Assembly: GCF_016595505.1 (NCBI RefSeq)
Contig: NZ_JAENIL010000043.1
Span: 1-64,000 of the forward strand
Reading direction: 5' to 3'
Length of the DNA: 64,000 nt
From: Pelagicoccus mobilis
GTDB lineage: Bacteria > Verrucomicrobiota > Verrucomicrobiia > Opitutales > Opitutaceae
Shown here: piece by piece, positions 34,303 through 42,543 of the stretch
How the letters are laid out: every line of letters begins with the position of its first letter
Position numbering within the stretch: position 1 is the stretch's first letter
Translations under genes and position numbers: made by a program
The notes under the pieces: generated by a model
The model's input: only the letters and a program-made list of their open reading frames with translations
Databases searched by the model: none
What the model was told of the DNA's origin: nothing

Positions 34303-36564
34303 ATGCCCACCCCACGCTTTCTCCAGACGATCTCACTCTTGTTGCTCTCCGCGCTCCCGAAAATCGAGGCAGCCGACATCGATCCCATCCTAAGCCAACG
34401 TCAAAACTTGGACAGCTCGGTCTGGGAGCAAGAGCGACTCGCGCAGGAGTACGAAACAGCCTTCATTCAACTTTGGGACCGGATGCGGGCTCAAAGCGAC
34501 CAGAGCAAAGCTCTAGAAGCCTTCGACTTCGATCAACTCCTGCTGCCTAACTTCGAGCACAAGCAAAGCTACAAAGAAGGAATCAAGTCCTACAAACCGG
34601 TCCAAGGAAGCGACGCCCCTCTCTCAAAAACAGAGTTCCAATCCCTCATCCAATCCTACCGCGACCGCGGTTTTCAGATCGAGCAAAGCGAATGGCATCA
34701 CGCCCGTTTCGACGCGCCCCAAGACGGTTCCCGAAACTCACTCTTCACCTTCGCTCTCCACGCCCAAGGTCCAAGCCCACAAAAGCAACGCTATATCCTA
34801 CGCGGAAAACTCAAGGTAGCTTGGCGTAGCGAAGCGACCAACGGCATCTACCAGCCGGATACCATAAGCATAGAGGACATGGACATCCTCACCCGCCGCC
34901 CTACTCCCACTTTCAAGCACACAGAATGGCTCGAATCGAAACGTAACACCACACCCTACGGCATCGTATTGGTCGAAGACCTAAACAAGGACGGACTTCC
35001 CGACATCGCTTTCCCTCGCTACAATGTCCTCTACCTAAACAAAGGAAATTTCGAGTTCGAGAAAACCCTTCTCGCCAAGTACATGATACGCGGACTGCCC
35101 ACCGCCGCCTTTTTCGCCGACCTCAACCTCGATGGGAAAACCGAATACGTCGTCGCTACCCACGATACAACCTACCTCTTCGCCTACACCTTCAATCCCC
35201 TCACCAAGTCCTTCGACGGAAAACCCTTCGGTATCTGGAAATCAGATACACCTCTCAAAGTCGGACTTCTCGCCGCAGGAGACATCACTGGCGACGGATA
35301 CCCAGAAATCTACCTCGGCCAATCCGCTCCCGCCTACGAAAACGGCAAAGTCCCCACCCCCTACTTCGACGCCAACGACGGTCGCCCAGCCTTTTTGCTA
35401 AAAAACGATCGCAACCTACGATTCGAAGACATCACCGAGCAAAGCTCAGTCGCCGAAAAGCGAGGTCGACGCGCGTTCACCGCGTCCTTCCAAGACCTAA
35501 ACGGCGATCAACGTATGGAACTTTTGGTGACCGCCGACTTCTCCGGAGTGGACATCCACGAAAACCAAAACGGAACACTGGTCGAAAAGACTTCCGAATA
35601 TTTGGACGATCGAAGTCTCTTCGGCATGAGTCACGCGTTCGCCGACTTCGACCGCGACGGGACCAAGGATCTGCTCGCCGTCGGCATGAGTTCCACAACA
35701 GCCCGTCGCCTCGAACAAATGGGGCTCGGCAGAGAAGAATTCCCCGAACATCAAGCCATGCGGATGCGCATCGCCAAAGGGAATCGACTCTACTACGGCA
35801 GTACCTCTCCAAACCTCAGCCAGCAACCAGCCAGCGAGGACATCGCCCGTTCAGGCTGGTCCTGGGGCAATAGCACATTCGACTTCAACAATGATTCCTT
35901 CCCCGACATCTTCATCGCAAACGGATACCTCTCACGCTCCACCGCCCGCGACTACTGCACCAACTTCTGGACTCACGACATCTACGAAGGAACAAGCTTC
36001 TCCCAAGACCAGCTCGACAGTTTCTATACCGAGTTCGGTCCCGAAGCTCTCGTCGGAAAAGACCAAATGGGCTGGAATCCCTTCGAAAAGGATCACCTGT
36101 ATCTTAATCTAGATGGAGCAGGTTTCGTCAATGCTTCCTACCTCTTCGGACTGTCCCACGGCGGCGACGGACGGGCCGTGGTGGATGCCGACTTCGATCG
36201 AGACGGCAGACAAGACCTTCTTCTGATCGAACTCAATTCCGCGAAATCCTTCGAACGCGTCCACCTTTACCGTAACCAAATGATCGATACCGGCAACTGG
36301 ATCGGCATCGACCTGCAACAAGCAAGAGGCAAAGCCCTCCTAGGAACCCGCGTCATCCTCGAATGCCCAGAGTTCCAAACGGAACGAATCTACACTCACG
36401 GAGAAACCTTTTCAGGACAGCGACCACCGACACTCCACTTCGGACTTGGAGAAATCGAAGACGTATCTCGGATTCGCATCATCTGGCCCGACGGCGAAAC
36501 AAGCGAGCTAACGTCTCCTCGCATCAATCGCTACCATCAGGCGACGCAAATATCAGAGAGCTAA
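34303..36564 (+). CDS. secreted FG-GAP/VCBS repeat protein with ASPIC/UnbV C-terminus
   Basis: A 753-residue protein with signal peptide (ISLLLLSALPKIEA). After an N-terminal helical region of about 150 residues come FG-GAP/VCBS blades with Ca-binding motifs: VEDLNKDGLPDIAFPRYN, ADLNLDGKTEYVVATHD, GDITGDGYPEIYLGQS, ADFDRDGTKDLLAVGMS, FDFNNDSFPDIFIANGY, ADFDRDGRQDLLLIEL. The C-terminal about 85 residues are an ASPIC/UnbV-type domain (RPPTLHFGLGEIEDVSRIRI). It is probably an extracellular binding or adhesion protein; no enzyme activity can be claimed. It shares stop-codon bases with the convergent glycosyltransferase gene. Confidence 0.88.
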   Translation: MPTPRFLQTISLLLLSALPKIEAADIDPILSQRQNLDSSVWEQERLAQEYETAFIQLWDRMRAQSDQSKALEAFDFDQLLLPNFEHKQSYKEGIKSYKPVQGSDAPLSKTEFQSLIQSYRDRGFQIEQSEWHHARFDAPQDGSRNSLFTFALHAQGPSPQKQRYILRGKLKVAWRSEATNGIYQPDTISIEDMDILTRRPTPTFKHTEWLESKRNTTPYGIVLVEDLNKDGLPDIAFPRYNVLYLNKGNFEFEKTLLAKYMIRGLPTAAFFADLNLDGKTEYVVATHDTTYLFAYTFNPLTKSFDGKPFGIWKSDTPLKVGLLAAGDITGDGYPEIYLGQSAPAYENGKVPTPYFDANDGRPAFLLKNDRNLRFEDITEQSSVAEKRGRRAFTASFQDLNGDQRMELLVTADFSGVDIHENQNGTLVEKTSEYLDDRSLFGMSHAFADFDRDGTKDLLAVGMSSTTARRLEQMGLGREEFPEHQAMRMRIAKGNRLYYGSTSPNLSQQPASEDIARSGWSWGNSTFDFNNDSFPDIFIANGYLSRSTARDYCTNFWTHDIYEGTSFSQDQLDSFYTEFGPEALVGKDQMGWNPFEKDHLYLNLDGAGFVNASYLFGLSHGGDGRAVVDADFDRDGRQDLLLIELNSAKSFERVHLYRNQMIDTGNWIGIDLQQARGKALLGTRVILECPEFQTERIYTHGETFSGQRPPTLHFGLGEIEDVSRIRIIWPDGETSELTSPRINRYHQATQISES

Positions 36565-37289
36565 GCCCCCTTTCCGATTCGCTTGAAAAGCACCGCCTTG
36601 CCTAAATTCCAAGCGCTGCCAATCCCCACCTTACTCCCGGCAACCTCATGCCAAGCGATTCCGACCTCTCGCATCGGATAACCACTCTGCTTTGCCAGTA
36701 GGATCAATTCCAAATCAAGCCCGAAACCATTTTCTACAAACTCTCCTTCGTGCTTCCGGAACCATCCTGATCCCAAAAACTTGCAACCGCACTGCGTATC
36801 CAAAACTTGCACACCATATGAGAATCGCACCAAACTAGCAAAACTCCTCGCCACCACTTTTCTCAAAACAGAGCGATCTACCTGAGCCCCATCGGCGCCA
36901 CGGCTGGCCATAACAAGGGAAGAACAACCACTCTCAATCGCCTCACCCATAACCCGCAAAGTCTCCTTCGCAGAGACCGAACCATCAGCATCCACAAACC
37001 CCAACAATCGAACCTCCTCTGGGGCAGACAGCCAACCAAAGCGGATAGCGCCCCCCTTGCCCCGATTCTTCTCAAGAGCCAGCACGTCCTCAACGAACGG
37101 ATACCGTTCTTTAGCTTCGGCAGCTACCTTGCCCAGCTTGCTACATTCGTGCTTCCCCGAGCCATCGTCTACAAGCTGAATTCGAACATTGTAGCCACTC
37201 GCTGCAACCTCCGTGCACAGCTCCCCCAAAAAGTGCGGAACTCGCCCACTCTCGTGAAAACAAGGGATGACTAGAAAACAATCGATCAT
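36561..37289 (-). CDS. GT2 family glycosyltransferase
   Basis: A 242-residue cytoplasmic enzyme of the dolichyl-phosphate glucosyl/mannosyltransferase type: CFLVIPCFHESGRVPHFL, LVDDGSGKHE, LEKNRGKGGAIRFGW and the metal-binding LLGFVDADGS. QVLDTQCGCKFLG is a common C-terminal segment. It transfers sugar from a nucleotide donor, likely to polyprenyl phosphate. The ATG at 37289 overlaps the apbE stop (TGATG), implying coupled translation. A longer reading to 37589 lies inside apbE and is a shadow. Confidence 0.87.
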   Translation of the reverse strand: MIDCFLVIPCFHESGRVPHFLGELCTEVAASGYNVRIQLVDDGSGKHECSKLGKVAAEAKERYPFVEDVLALEKNRGKGGAIRFGWLSAPEEVRLLGFVDADGSVSAKETLRVMGEAIESGCSSLVMASRGADGAQVDRSVLRKVVARSFASLVRFSYGVQVLDTQCGCKFLGSGWFRKHEGEFVENGFGLDLELILLAKQSGYPMREVGIAWHEVAGSKVGIGSAWNLGKAVLFKRIGKGA

Positions 37290-38173
37290 CACCCCCCCCA
37301 CTTGCGAAATCGTTCTCCGCCCCACAATTTCCCACCCTGACTCGCCGCGACCACAAGCTGCGGCTGAGCTTGGCAAAGCGTATCCAACTCCTCCTGTCCC
37401 ATCAACATGGCACCCGTCGTAAGCGCATCCGCTAGCGCTGCGGAGTAAGTCCGAGCATAACTCCGCTCCCAAAGCAGAGTCTCTCCAACAGAAGAAACAA
37501 TGTGCTCGCCTTGAAAACCAACTCCCGAACTCGAAAACGCGCCGTTTCGAAACGGAACAAAACCTTCGCCATCCAAGGTCGCGCTCCAAGGAGAGTCCTC
37601 ATCCTCGCTCTTAAAGAGCAAAGTACTCCCCCCAAAGTTGGCCATTGCAACAGGAACATCCCAATCCTCGATTTCTTCCATCGCTACATCGAGAGCGTAG
37701 CCCTTCCCAATACCACCAAAATCAAGGATAACGCCTTCCGCCACTTTAACGAGCTGCCGCGTGTTCGGGTCGATCTGAATAGCAGGGGAGGATGGATCGC
37801 CAACTGGGGCTTGGAACACAGATCTCAGGTATGCGGGCGCCTTTCCTTTTACCTTCAGAGCATCGACACCGAGAAAAGGGTGAAATCTCCCACTGGTCAG
37901 TTCACTGGCAGTCATCGCCAGTTGCAGACAATCGATGCACTCCTCGGATACCCGAGTCTGTTCGCCCTTCTTGAGAAGGTTGATACGAGTCACGTCACTC
38001 GTTTCCTGATACAAGCTTAGCTTCGACTCGATTTCGTCAACACGCTCGAAAAAAGCATACGAAATCCCCTTGGCATACTCCTGGTCAACACCACCCAAAG
38101 AGAGAGTCAGCTCGGTAGCCATCGCCTCGTGTCGAAACGCGAAGAGTCCTTCCTTTTCTTCAATCTTCAGCAT
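37289..38173 (-). CDS. apbE: ApbE-type FAD:protein FMN transferase
   Basis: A 294-residue flavinyltransferase that attaches FMN to a Thr/Ser of target proteins. The family's central segment VKVAEGVILDFGGIGKGYAL is present, as are FASSGVGFQ-like motifs (AFSSSGVGFQGEHIVS) and the C-terminal Mg-binding part ARTYSAALADALTTGAMLM. No N-terminal signal peptide or lipobox is visible, so it may act in the cytoplasm, which is less usual. No clear flavinylation target lies beside it. It overlaps the GT39-like gene by 14 bases. Confidence 0.88.
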   Translation of the reverse strand: MLKIEEKEGLFAFRHEAMATELTLSLGGVDQEYAKGISYAFFERVDEIESKLSLYQETSDVTRINLLKKGEQTRVSEECIDCLQLAMTASELTSGRFHPFLGVDALKVKGKAPAYLRSVFQAPVGDPSSPAIQIDPNTRQLVKVAEGVILDFGGIGKGYALDVAMEEIEDWDVPVAMANFGGSTLLFKSEDEDSPWSATLDGEGFVPFRNGAFSSSGVGFQGEHIVSSVGETLLWERSYARTYSAALADALTTGAMLMGQEELDTLCQAQPQLVVAASQGGKLWGGERFRKWGG

Positions 38174-39704
38174 TGCTACTTACCCAAGACTCTCCGCGTT
38201 CATCCGTCGCCCGCAAGGCCAATATCGTATTTGGACGCAATCCATGCAGCTCCCAAAAACCACCCGACGCGGCCAAGTGCTCTTGCCCTTCCATCAAACG
38301 AGTATCGAAAACATCTATACCGCCCGCTTGATAAGAATTGAGATCCGTCCAGTAACCAACCTTAGTCCAGCCCCGCAAATGCCAAGGCAGAGGCCACGCT
38401 GCATCCGGGCTATACACTGCGATTTCTTCAAGCCCTTTCACCGACTCGAGACGATCAAGCAATTTCGAATAGCGAGGAGTCGTATGCATGTAGAGGTAAG
38501 GATTACGGCTCGCGCTCGCGTAGCGGACGAGCGCCTTGTCGTGATTCTGCCTCAATTCAGCAGTCAACCAAAACAACAATCCGAGACCACAGACGACCAC
38601 TCCCCACTTGCCAGGAGCATTCCTAAGCGAACGCCCATAGTGCAAAACCTCCACCACTCCAATCGCAGCAGAAAACGCAAGAAAGCAATAGGGAGCGAGC
38701 ATCAACCATGGGTTTTTGTAAGGTATAATTGAATACACAAAAAACATCAACAACCCGCTTCCTACGATAAAGAAGCGAAACCCATCCGCCCTAAGCTTCG
38801 CAACAGCACCCACAACGCCCAAAAGAGTAGCTATCAAAAACGCCAGCTCGCTCCACCGCACGCCCTCTAGTCGCTGAGGCAGCAACAAGGAAGCGTAGTA
38901 GAAAAACGGCTTTTCATGCCCTTGCCCTTGGGATCGCTCGGCATAGCTAAAGAAGGTAGCGAAACCATCCACGATCCCCTTCGGATTCTGAAAGAAAGAG
39001 GAAAAGAAAAGGCAATGAAGCAGTAGCGCGATTCCCGCGACGACTCCCAAATGCCTAAATAATCCTGAAAGCCCAATCGACGGTTTCTCAGATCGGAGCA
39101 AAACAGTGATCAAACCAGCTCCCATAATCGCCGCCACATGCAGAACCGCCGTTTCCTTTGTGATGTGCATCAGGCCCAAAGCGATCCCCACGCCCACCGC
39201 AGCCCCCATAGAGGGATACTGCCAGTACCGGTAGATCCCAAAGGCAAAGCCCAACGTAAAACAAACCAGCAACGCTTCTTGCACGTAATACGAACCGTAG
39301 ATCACGCACAAAGGAGCTGCCGCCACGATCATTCCCCAAAGCAAAGCATCCGCTCTTCCATACTTACGGAACACAAGCAGACCAAGAAAAACGGTCCCCA
39401 TACTAAACAGCATCGGCACTCGACGCATCCCTTCATCCGTCAACTCCCCATTCGCGCGACTGATGAATGGATACATCCATTTCGTCACGAAATAGAGCAG
39501 CGGACCATGATGTTCGCCTGGGTCATAGCGATACTCGCCCTCTTCGATCAGCCTCCACGCTTGATACGATTGCACGCCTTCATCGGCGTGAAAAAGACGA
39601 AGCTGCGAACTTTCGGTTCGCAGCCAAAAAGCGAGTCCCAGCACAATCAGCGCTGGGACCCAAAATAGAAGATCTTTGTTTCTAGTAGGCGCCAAACACC
39701 TCAA
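38160..39704 (-). CDS. Agl23-like GT39 membrane protein
   Basis: A 514-residue membrane protein with about ten helices. LRLFHADEGVQSYQAWRLI and YDPGEHHGPLLYFVTKWMY, with the loop Asp-Glu of GT39/GT-C enzymes, match the TIGR03663 (Agl23, flippase-associated) family. It likely transfers a sugar from a polyprenyl carrier. The start is a non-ATG codon (TTG at 39704 or nearby) overlapping the end of the discoidin-like gene by 23 bases. The GT2 gene downstream may make its lipid-linked donor. Confidence 0.8.
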   Translation of the reverse strand: MRCLAPTRNKDLLFWVPALIVLGLAFWLRTESSQLRLFHADEGVQSYQAWRLIEEGEYRYDPGEHHGPLLYFVTKWMYPFISRANGELTDEGMRRVPMLFSMGTVFLGLLVFRKYGRADALLWGMIVAAAPLCVIYGSYYVQEALLVCFTLGFAFGIYRYWQYPSMGAAVGVGIALGLMHITKETAVLHVAAIMGAGLITVLLRSEKPSIGLSGLFRHLGVVAGIALLLHCLFFSSFFQNPKGIVDGFATFFSYAERSQGQGHEKPFFYYASLLLPQRLEGVRWSELAFLIATLLGVVGAVAKLRADGFRFFIVGSGLLMFFVYSIIPYKNPWLMLAPYCFLAFSAAIGVVEVLHYGRSLRNAPGKWGVVVCGLGLLFWLTAELRQNHDKALVRYASASRNPYLYMHTTPRYSKLLDRLESVKGLEEIAVYSPDAAWPLPWHLRGWTKVGYWTDLNSYQAGGIDVFDTRLMEGQEHLAASGGFWELHGLRPNTILALRATDERGESWVSSNAED

Positions 39705-40332
39705 CCTCTACGTAGTGATTCATCTCGTTACTTGTATTGCCATCTGAATACAGGCGAACGTAGCGACCCTTCGTTTCCTTCGCAGGGATAAGCTTCCCCT
39801 TGTTGGTTTCGATATAAGCGAGGTCTGTACCCTTGCCCTTACCGAGCGAGTTGTCGTGGTCATTGTTATAAACGGTTGTAACACCGCTTTCGAAGCTCTC
39901 ATCGTTTGAGAACTGGATAACAACGTCAACGTAAGCGCGCTTCTGAGTGTGGAAGTGCCAGAGGCCGATACCGTAGACAGTCGCTTCCTTTTCGAGATCG
40001 ATCTGTACCCATTGCGGGCCTTGAGCGAGCTCTACGAAGTAACCTTCCTCACTTTCCTTGTCGCCATCTGTCACGAGCTCGAGCTCGCCGATGATTGGGA
40101 AGTCGTCGGAAGACGTTACTTCCTTTTCGTAAGCGATGTTCTCAACACCTGCAGGAGCCATAACAGTTGGTTGAGGAGCACCCGCTGATTCAAGGTTTGG
40201 CAGCACGATCGGCACTGGCGTACCAGTGAGGAACGGCGCTGGATATTCGAGCTCGATTGGAGCTTTATCAGCCGCCATTGCGACAAATGGAAGGGCGGCT
40301 ACTGCAGTTAGAGGCAAAAGTTTCTTAATCAT
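39682..40332 (-). CDS. secreted discoidin (F5/8 type C)-like protein
   Basis: A 216-residue protein with a signal peptide (LPLTAVAALPFVAMA). The rest is one beta-sandwich of discoidin type: LVTDGDKESEEGYFVELAQG, QWVQIDLEKEATVYGIGLW and KGRYVRLYSDGNTSNEMNHY. Such domains bind carbohydrate or membranes; binding is inferred. The start at 40332 gives a clean signal peptide. It is in the same direction as, and 10 bases after, the oxidoreductase gene. Confidence 0.82.
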   Translation of the reverse strand: MIKKLLPLTAVAALPFVAMAADKAPIELEYPAPFLTGTPVPIVLPNLESAGAPQPTVMAPAGVENIAYEKEVTSSDDFPIIGELELVTDGDKESEEGYFVELAQGPQWVQIDLEKEATVYGIGLWHFHTQKRAYVDVVIQFSNDESFESGVTTVYNNDHDNSLGKGKGTDLAYIETNKGKLIPAKETKGRYVRLYSDGNTSNEMNHYVEVEVFGAY

Positions 40333-40342
40333 AGTTAGTAAG

Positions 40343-41671
40343 TTAGACTTCGTATTCAGAAGGGGAGATTTCGAGGAGGCACTTGGACTCCACGGCTTCA
40401 TTGACTCGGAAGATACCGACCTCGCTCTTGAAGGAATGTTCACCGTCAGCGTTAAGCTTGGCCTTGCCATGGATGGCTTCAAAGAAGTTCTCCAAGTGCG
40501 GCTGGTGAGGTGGCTTGTCGAGAACGACTGGGATGTCGAACTTGGCAAGTGGCGCCGTTTCGCGAACGTCCACCTTGGTGCTCTCGTCTGGAGCAGGAGC
40601 TTCTTCCTGAGTGAGATAGTGGAGATTGATCCACTTGTCCCAATCGGGCGCTCGTTCCTCGCGGAAGATCTTTGAGAGACCTGGATTTTCGGAGAACTTG
40701 ATCGCTCCCTCGTCACCCATGAAGTACTCGAAGTAACCGCCACCCGCACTGGTCGTAGTAAGCGTCTGGTAGAAAGCGCGAACCGGACCGTAGGACGTGT
40801 CGTATTCGTAGATGACCATCACGTTGTCATACCACTCACGAGTCGGGAAGTAGTCAGCTCCACCACTTGCGAACACAGTCTTTGGATACGCGTCGAGGAA
40901 CCAGTTGAAGATGTCGATCTGGTGAGCGCCGAGGTCGGAAATCGGGCCGCCCGAGAGCGACTTGAACCAACGCCAGTTACGGAACTCGTGCATGTTCTTG
41001 TAACCGTAACGCTTGAGAGTCGCCTCATCGATTTCGTACTTCTTCGGCCAACGAAGGTCCGGGGTCACCGCGCGATTCCACTGACCATTGAGATTGGTGA
41101 TACGGCCCGGGATCTTAGCCTTCTTGATGAGATTGTTGTAGGCGTGCTGGTAGCGAGGGTTACTACGACGCTGGTGACCGATCTGGAGAAGCTTACCAGT
41201 CTCGCGAGCAGTCAAAACCATCGAACGAGCTTCCTCGACTGTACGAGCCATCATCTTCTCACAGTAGACGTGAAGACCGGCCTTCAAACAGGCATTGGTG
41301 TGGCGAGCATGCCAGAGGTCAGGAGTCGCGATGATAGCTGCGTCGAGGTCCTTTTCTTTCTCGAGCATGTCATCGATGTTTTCGTAGGCGTTTACCTCGA
41401 AACCTTCCTTCTTCAGCTTCTTCTGCCCGTAGCTACGGCTGTATTCCCAAACGTCGCAAACCGCGCGGAAACGCAGACCTGGGATGTTGAGCATCGCATT
41501 GAGGAGGATTCTCCCCTGCGCGCCCACGCCGACGAGGGCTACGTTGATTTCGCCGTTAGCAGATTGAGCTTTGGCAAGGTGCGGAGCGATGAGGATACCG
41601 CCACCAGCGACCAGACCAGTCTTGATGAAGTCCCGACGGAAGAGGGAGCTGCTTTTATTTTCTTCAGACAT
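40343..41671 (-). CDS. Tat-exported Gfo/Idh/MocA oxidoreductase
   Basis: A 442-residue NAD(P)-dependent oxidoreductase. SSSLFRRDFIKTGLVAGGGI is a Tat-like signal. INVALVGVGAQGRILLNAML is the nucleotide-binding loop. The usual EKP signature reads YCEKMMARTVEEAR, so Pro is replaced by Met, although the key Lys is kept. GGPISDLGAHQIDIFNWFLD is the substrate-domain His motif. The start has a good AAGGA site. It is the second gene of a six-gene minus-strand run. Confidence 0.88.
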   Translation of the reverse strand: MSEENKSSSLFRRDFIKTGLVAGGGILIAPHLAKAQSANGEINVALVGVGAQGRILLNAMLNIPGLRFRAVCDVWEYSRSYGQKKLKKEGFEVNAYENIDDMLEKEKDLDAAIIATPDLWHARHTNACLKAGLHVYCEKMMARTVEEARSMVLTARETGKLLQIGHQRRSNPRYQHAYNNLIKKAKIPGRITNLNGQWNRAVTPDLRWPKKYEIDEATLKRYGYKNMHEFRNWRWFKSLSGGPISDLGAHQIDIFNWFLDAYPKTVFASGGADYFPTREWYDNVMVIYEYDTSYGPVRAFYQTLTTTSAGGGYFEYFMGDEGAIKFSENPGLSKIFREERAPDWDKWINLHYLTQEEAPAPDESTKVDVRETAPLAKFDIPVVLDKPPHQPHLENFFEAIHGKAKLNADGEHSFKSEVGIFRVNEAVESKCLLEISPSEYEV

Positions 41672-41685
41672 GATGTCTTCCTTCC

Positions 41686-42222
41686 TTAAAGTTTGTTACC
41701 AGCGACCGCCCACTTGTTGTACTTCACAAGCACAAGCGCCAAGGCGACCAAAATCATGTGTGTACCGAGCCATGCGATGCCACCGCTCTCGTTGAGCAGG
41801 ATGAGACCGACCGACAAGCTAACATAAACCAAGCCGCTCGCAAGTAGCGTGATGCGTGGCAAAGCGCCAACGATCAGCAAACCACCCAAGAGCAACAAGA
41901 TGTAACCCAGCAGACCACCGTAAATATCGAGAGCCCAAACCGGCATGAGCGGTTCAGCAGCGAACTTGTCATAGAGCGGCTTCGGCAAGCCATGGTAGTG
42001 AGAGAAACCATAAACCTTCTCCTTCACGTTTACCATCGCCCCGCTGATGTCGGGCTCGCCAAACTCGTCCAAGAGCGGTTTTTGCACGGTCTCTACGCCC
42101 GCAAATTTCTCGAGACCAGTCAGCAGTGACCGGACACCGAGCCAGAGGCGTAGAGCGAGGAACGCGAACGACGCTCCTAAACTATCAACCTGGAATCCGT
42201 TCCCAGAGTTTTCATCTTTCAT
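41686..42222 (-). CDS. DoxX-like membrane protein
   Basis: A 178-residue protein with about four helices (FAFLALRLWLGVRSLLTGLE, GGLLGYILLLLGGLLIVGAL, ASGLVYVSLSVGLILL). It has the general layout of DoxX proteins but an inserted loop of about 45 residues after helix 1. It is the first gene of the run to the GT2 gene and starts after a GGAT ribosome site. Function unknown. Confidence 0.62.
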   Translation of the reverse strand: MKDENSGNGFQVDSLGASFAFLALRLWLGVRSLLTGLEKFAGVETVQKPLLDEFGEPDISGAMVNVKEKVYGFSHYHGLPKPLYDKFAAEPLMPVWALDIYGGLLGYILLLLGGLLIVGALPRITLLASGLVYVSLSVGLILLNESGGIAWLGTHMILVALALVLVKYNKWAVAGNKL

Positions 42223-42543
42223 CAGTTTATCCTTTTTTCAGTGTTGTAGTGGTTCCTAATCGCTACGCCTAAGCTGCTAAATTTCCTTACGCTACTTATA
42301 CAAACTGTACAGGCATTTGTTCGTCGATTTCCAGGTCTGCGCCCTGTTCGCGCAAAAGAACTCGTCTCGACTGTAAAATCATCAGGGGGGGTAAATTTGG
42401 GGGTTGCGGGTTTGGTATTAGAAAAACTTAAGCTAGAAAAGCACTTCTTTAGCTAGATCCAATCCGAATCCGAGAAATTTGCTACTTAACCCTTTAATAT
42501 AACGCGCTTTCATTCGAGCAATAAGCAGTCGCGCTAATCTCGA
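42223..42543. other. non-coding gap between divergent-in-order operons
   Basis: About 320 AT-richer bases upstream of the DoxX-like gene. They include an imperfect hairpin around 42432-42456 and a run of G (42383-42389). They probably hold the operon promoter and the end of the acyl-CoA synthetase transcript. No ORF or RNA gene is evident. Confidence 0.4.

Noticed and set aside
37290-37589. N-terminal extension of the GT2 enzyme
   Set aside because: It lies entirely in apbE, is Cys/Gly/Arg-rich, and the proper start at 37289 fits the family and overlaps the apbE stop.
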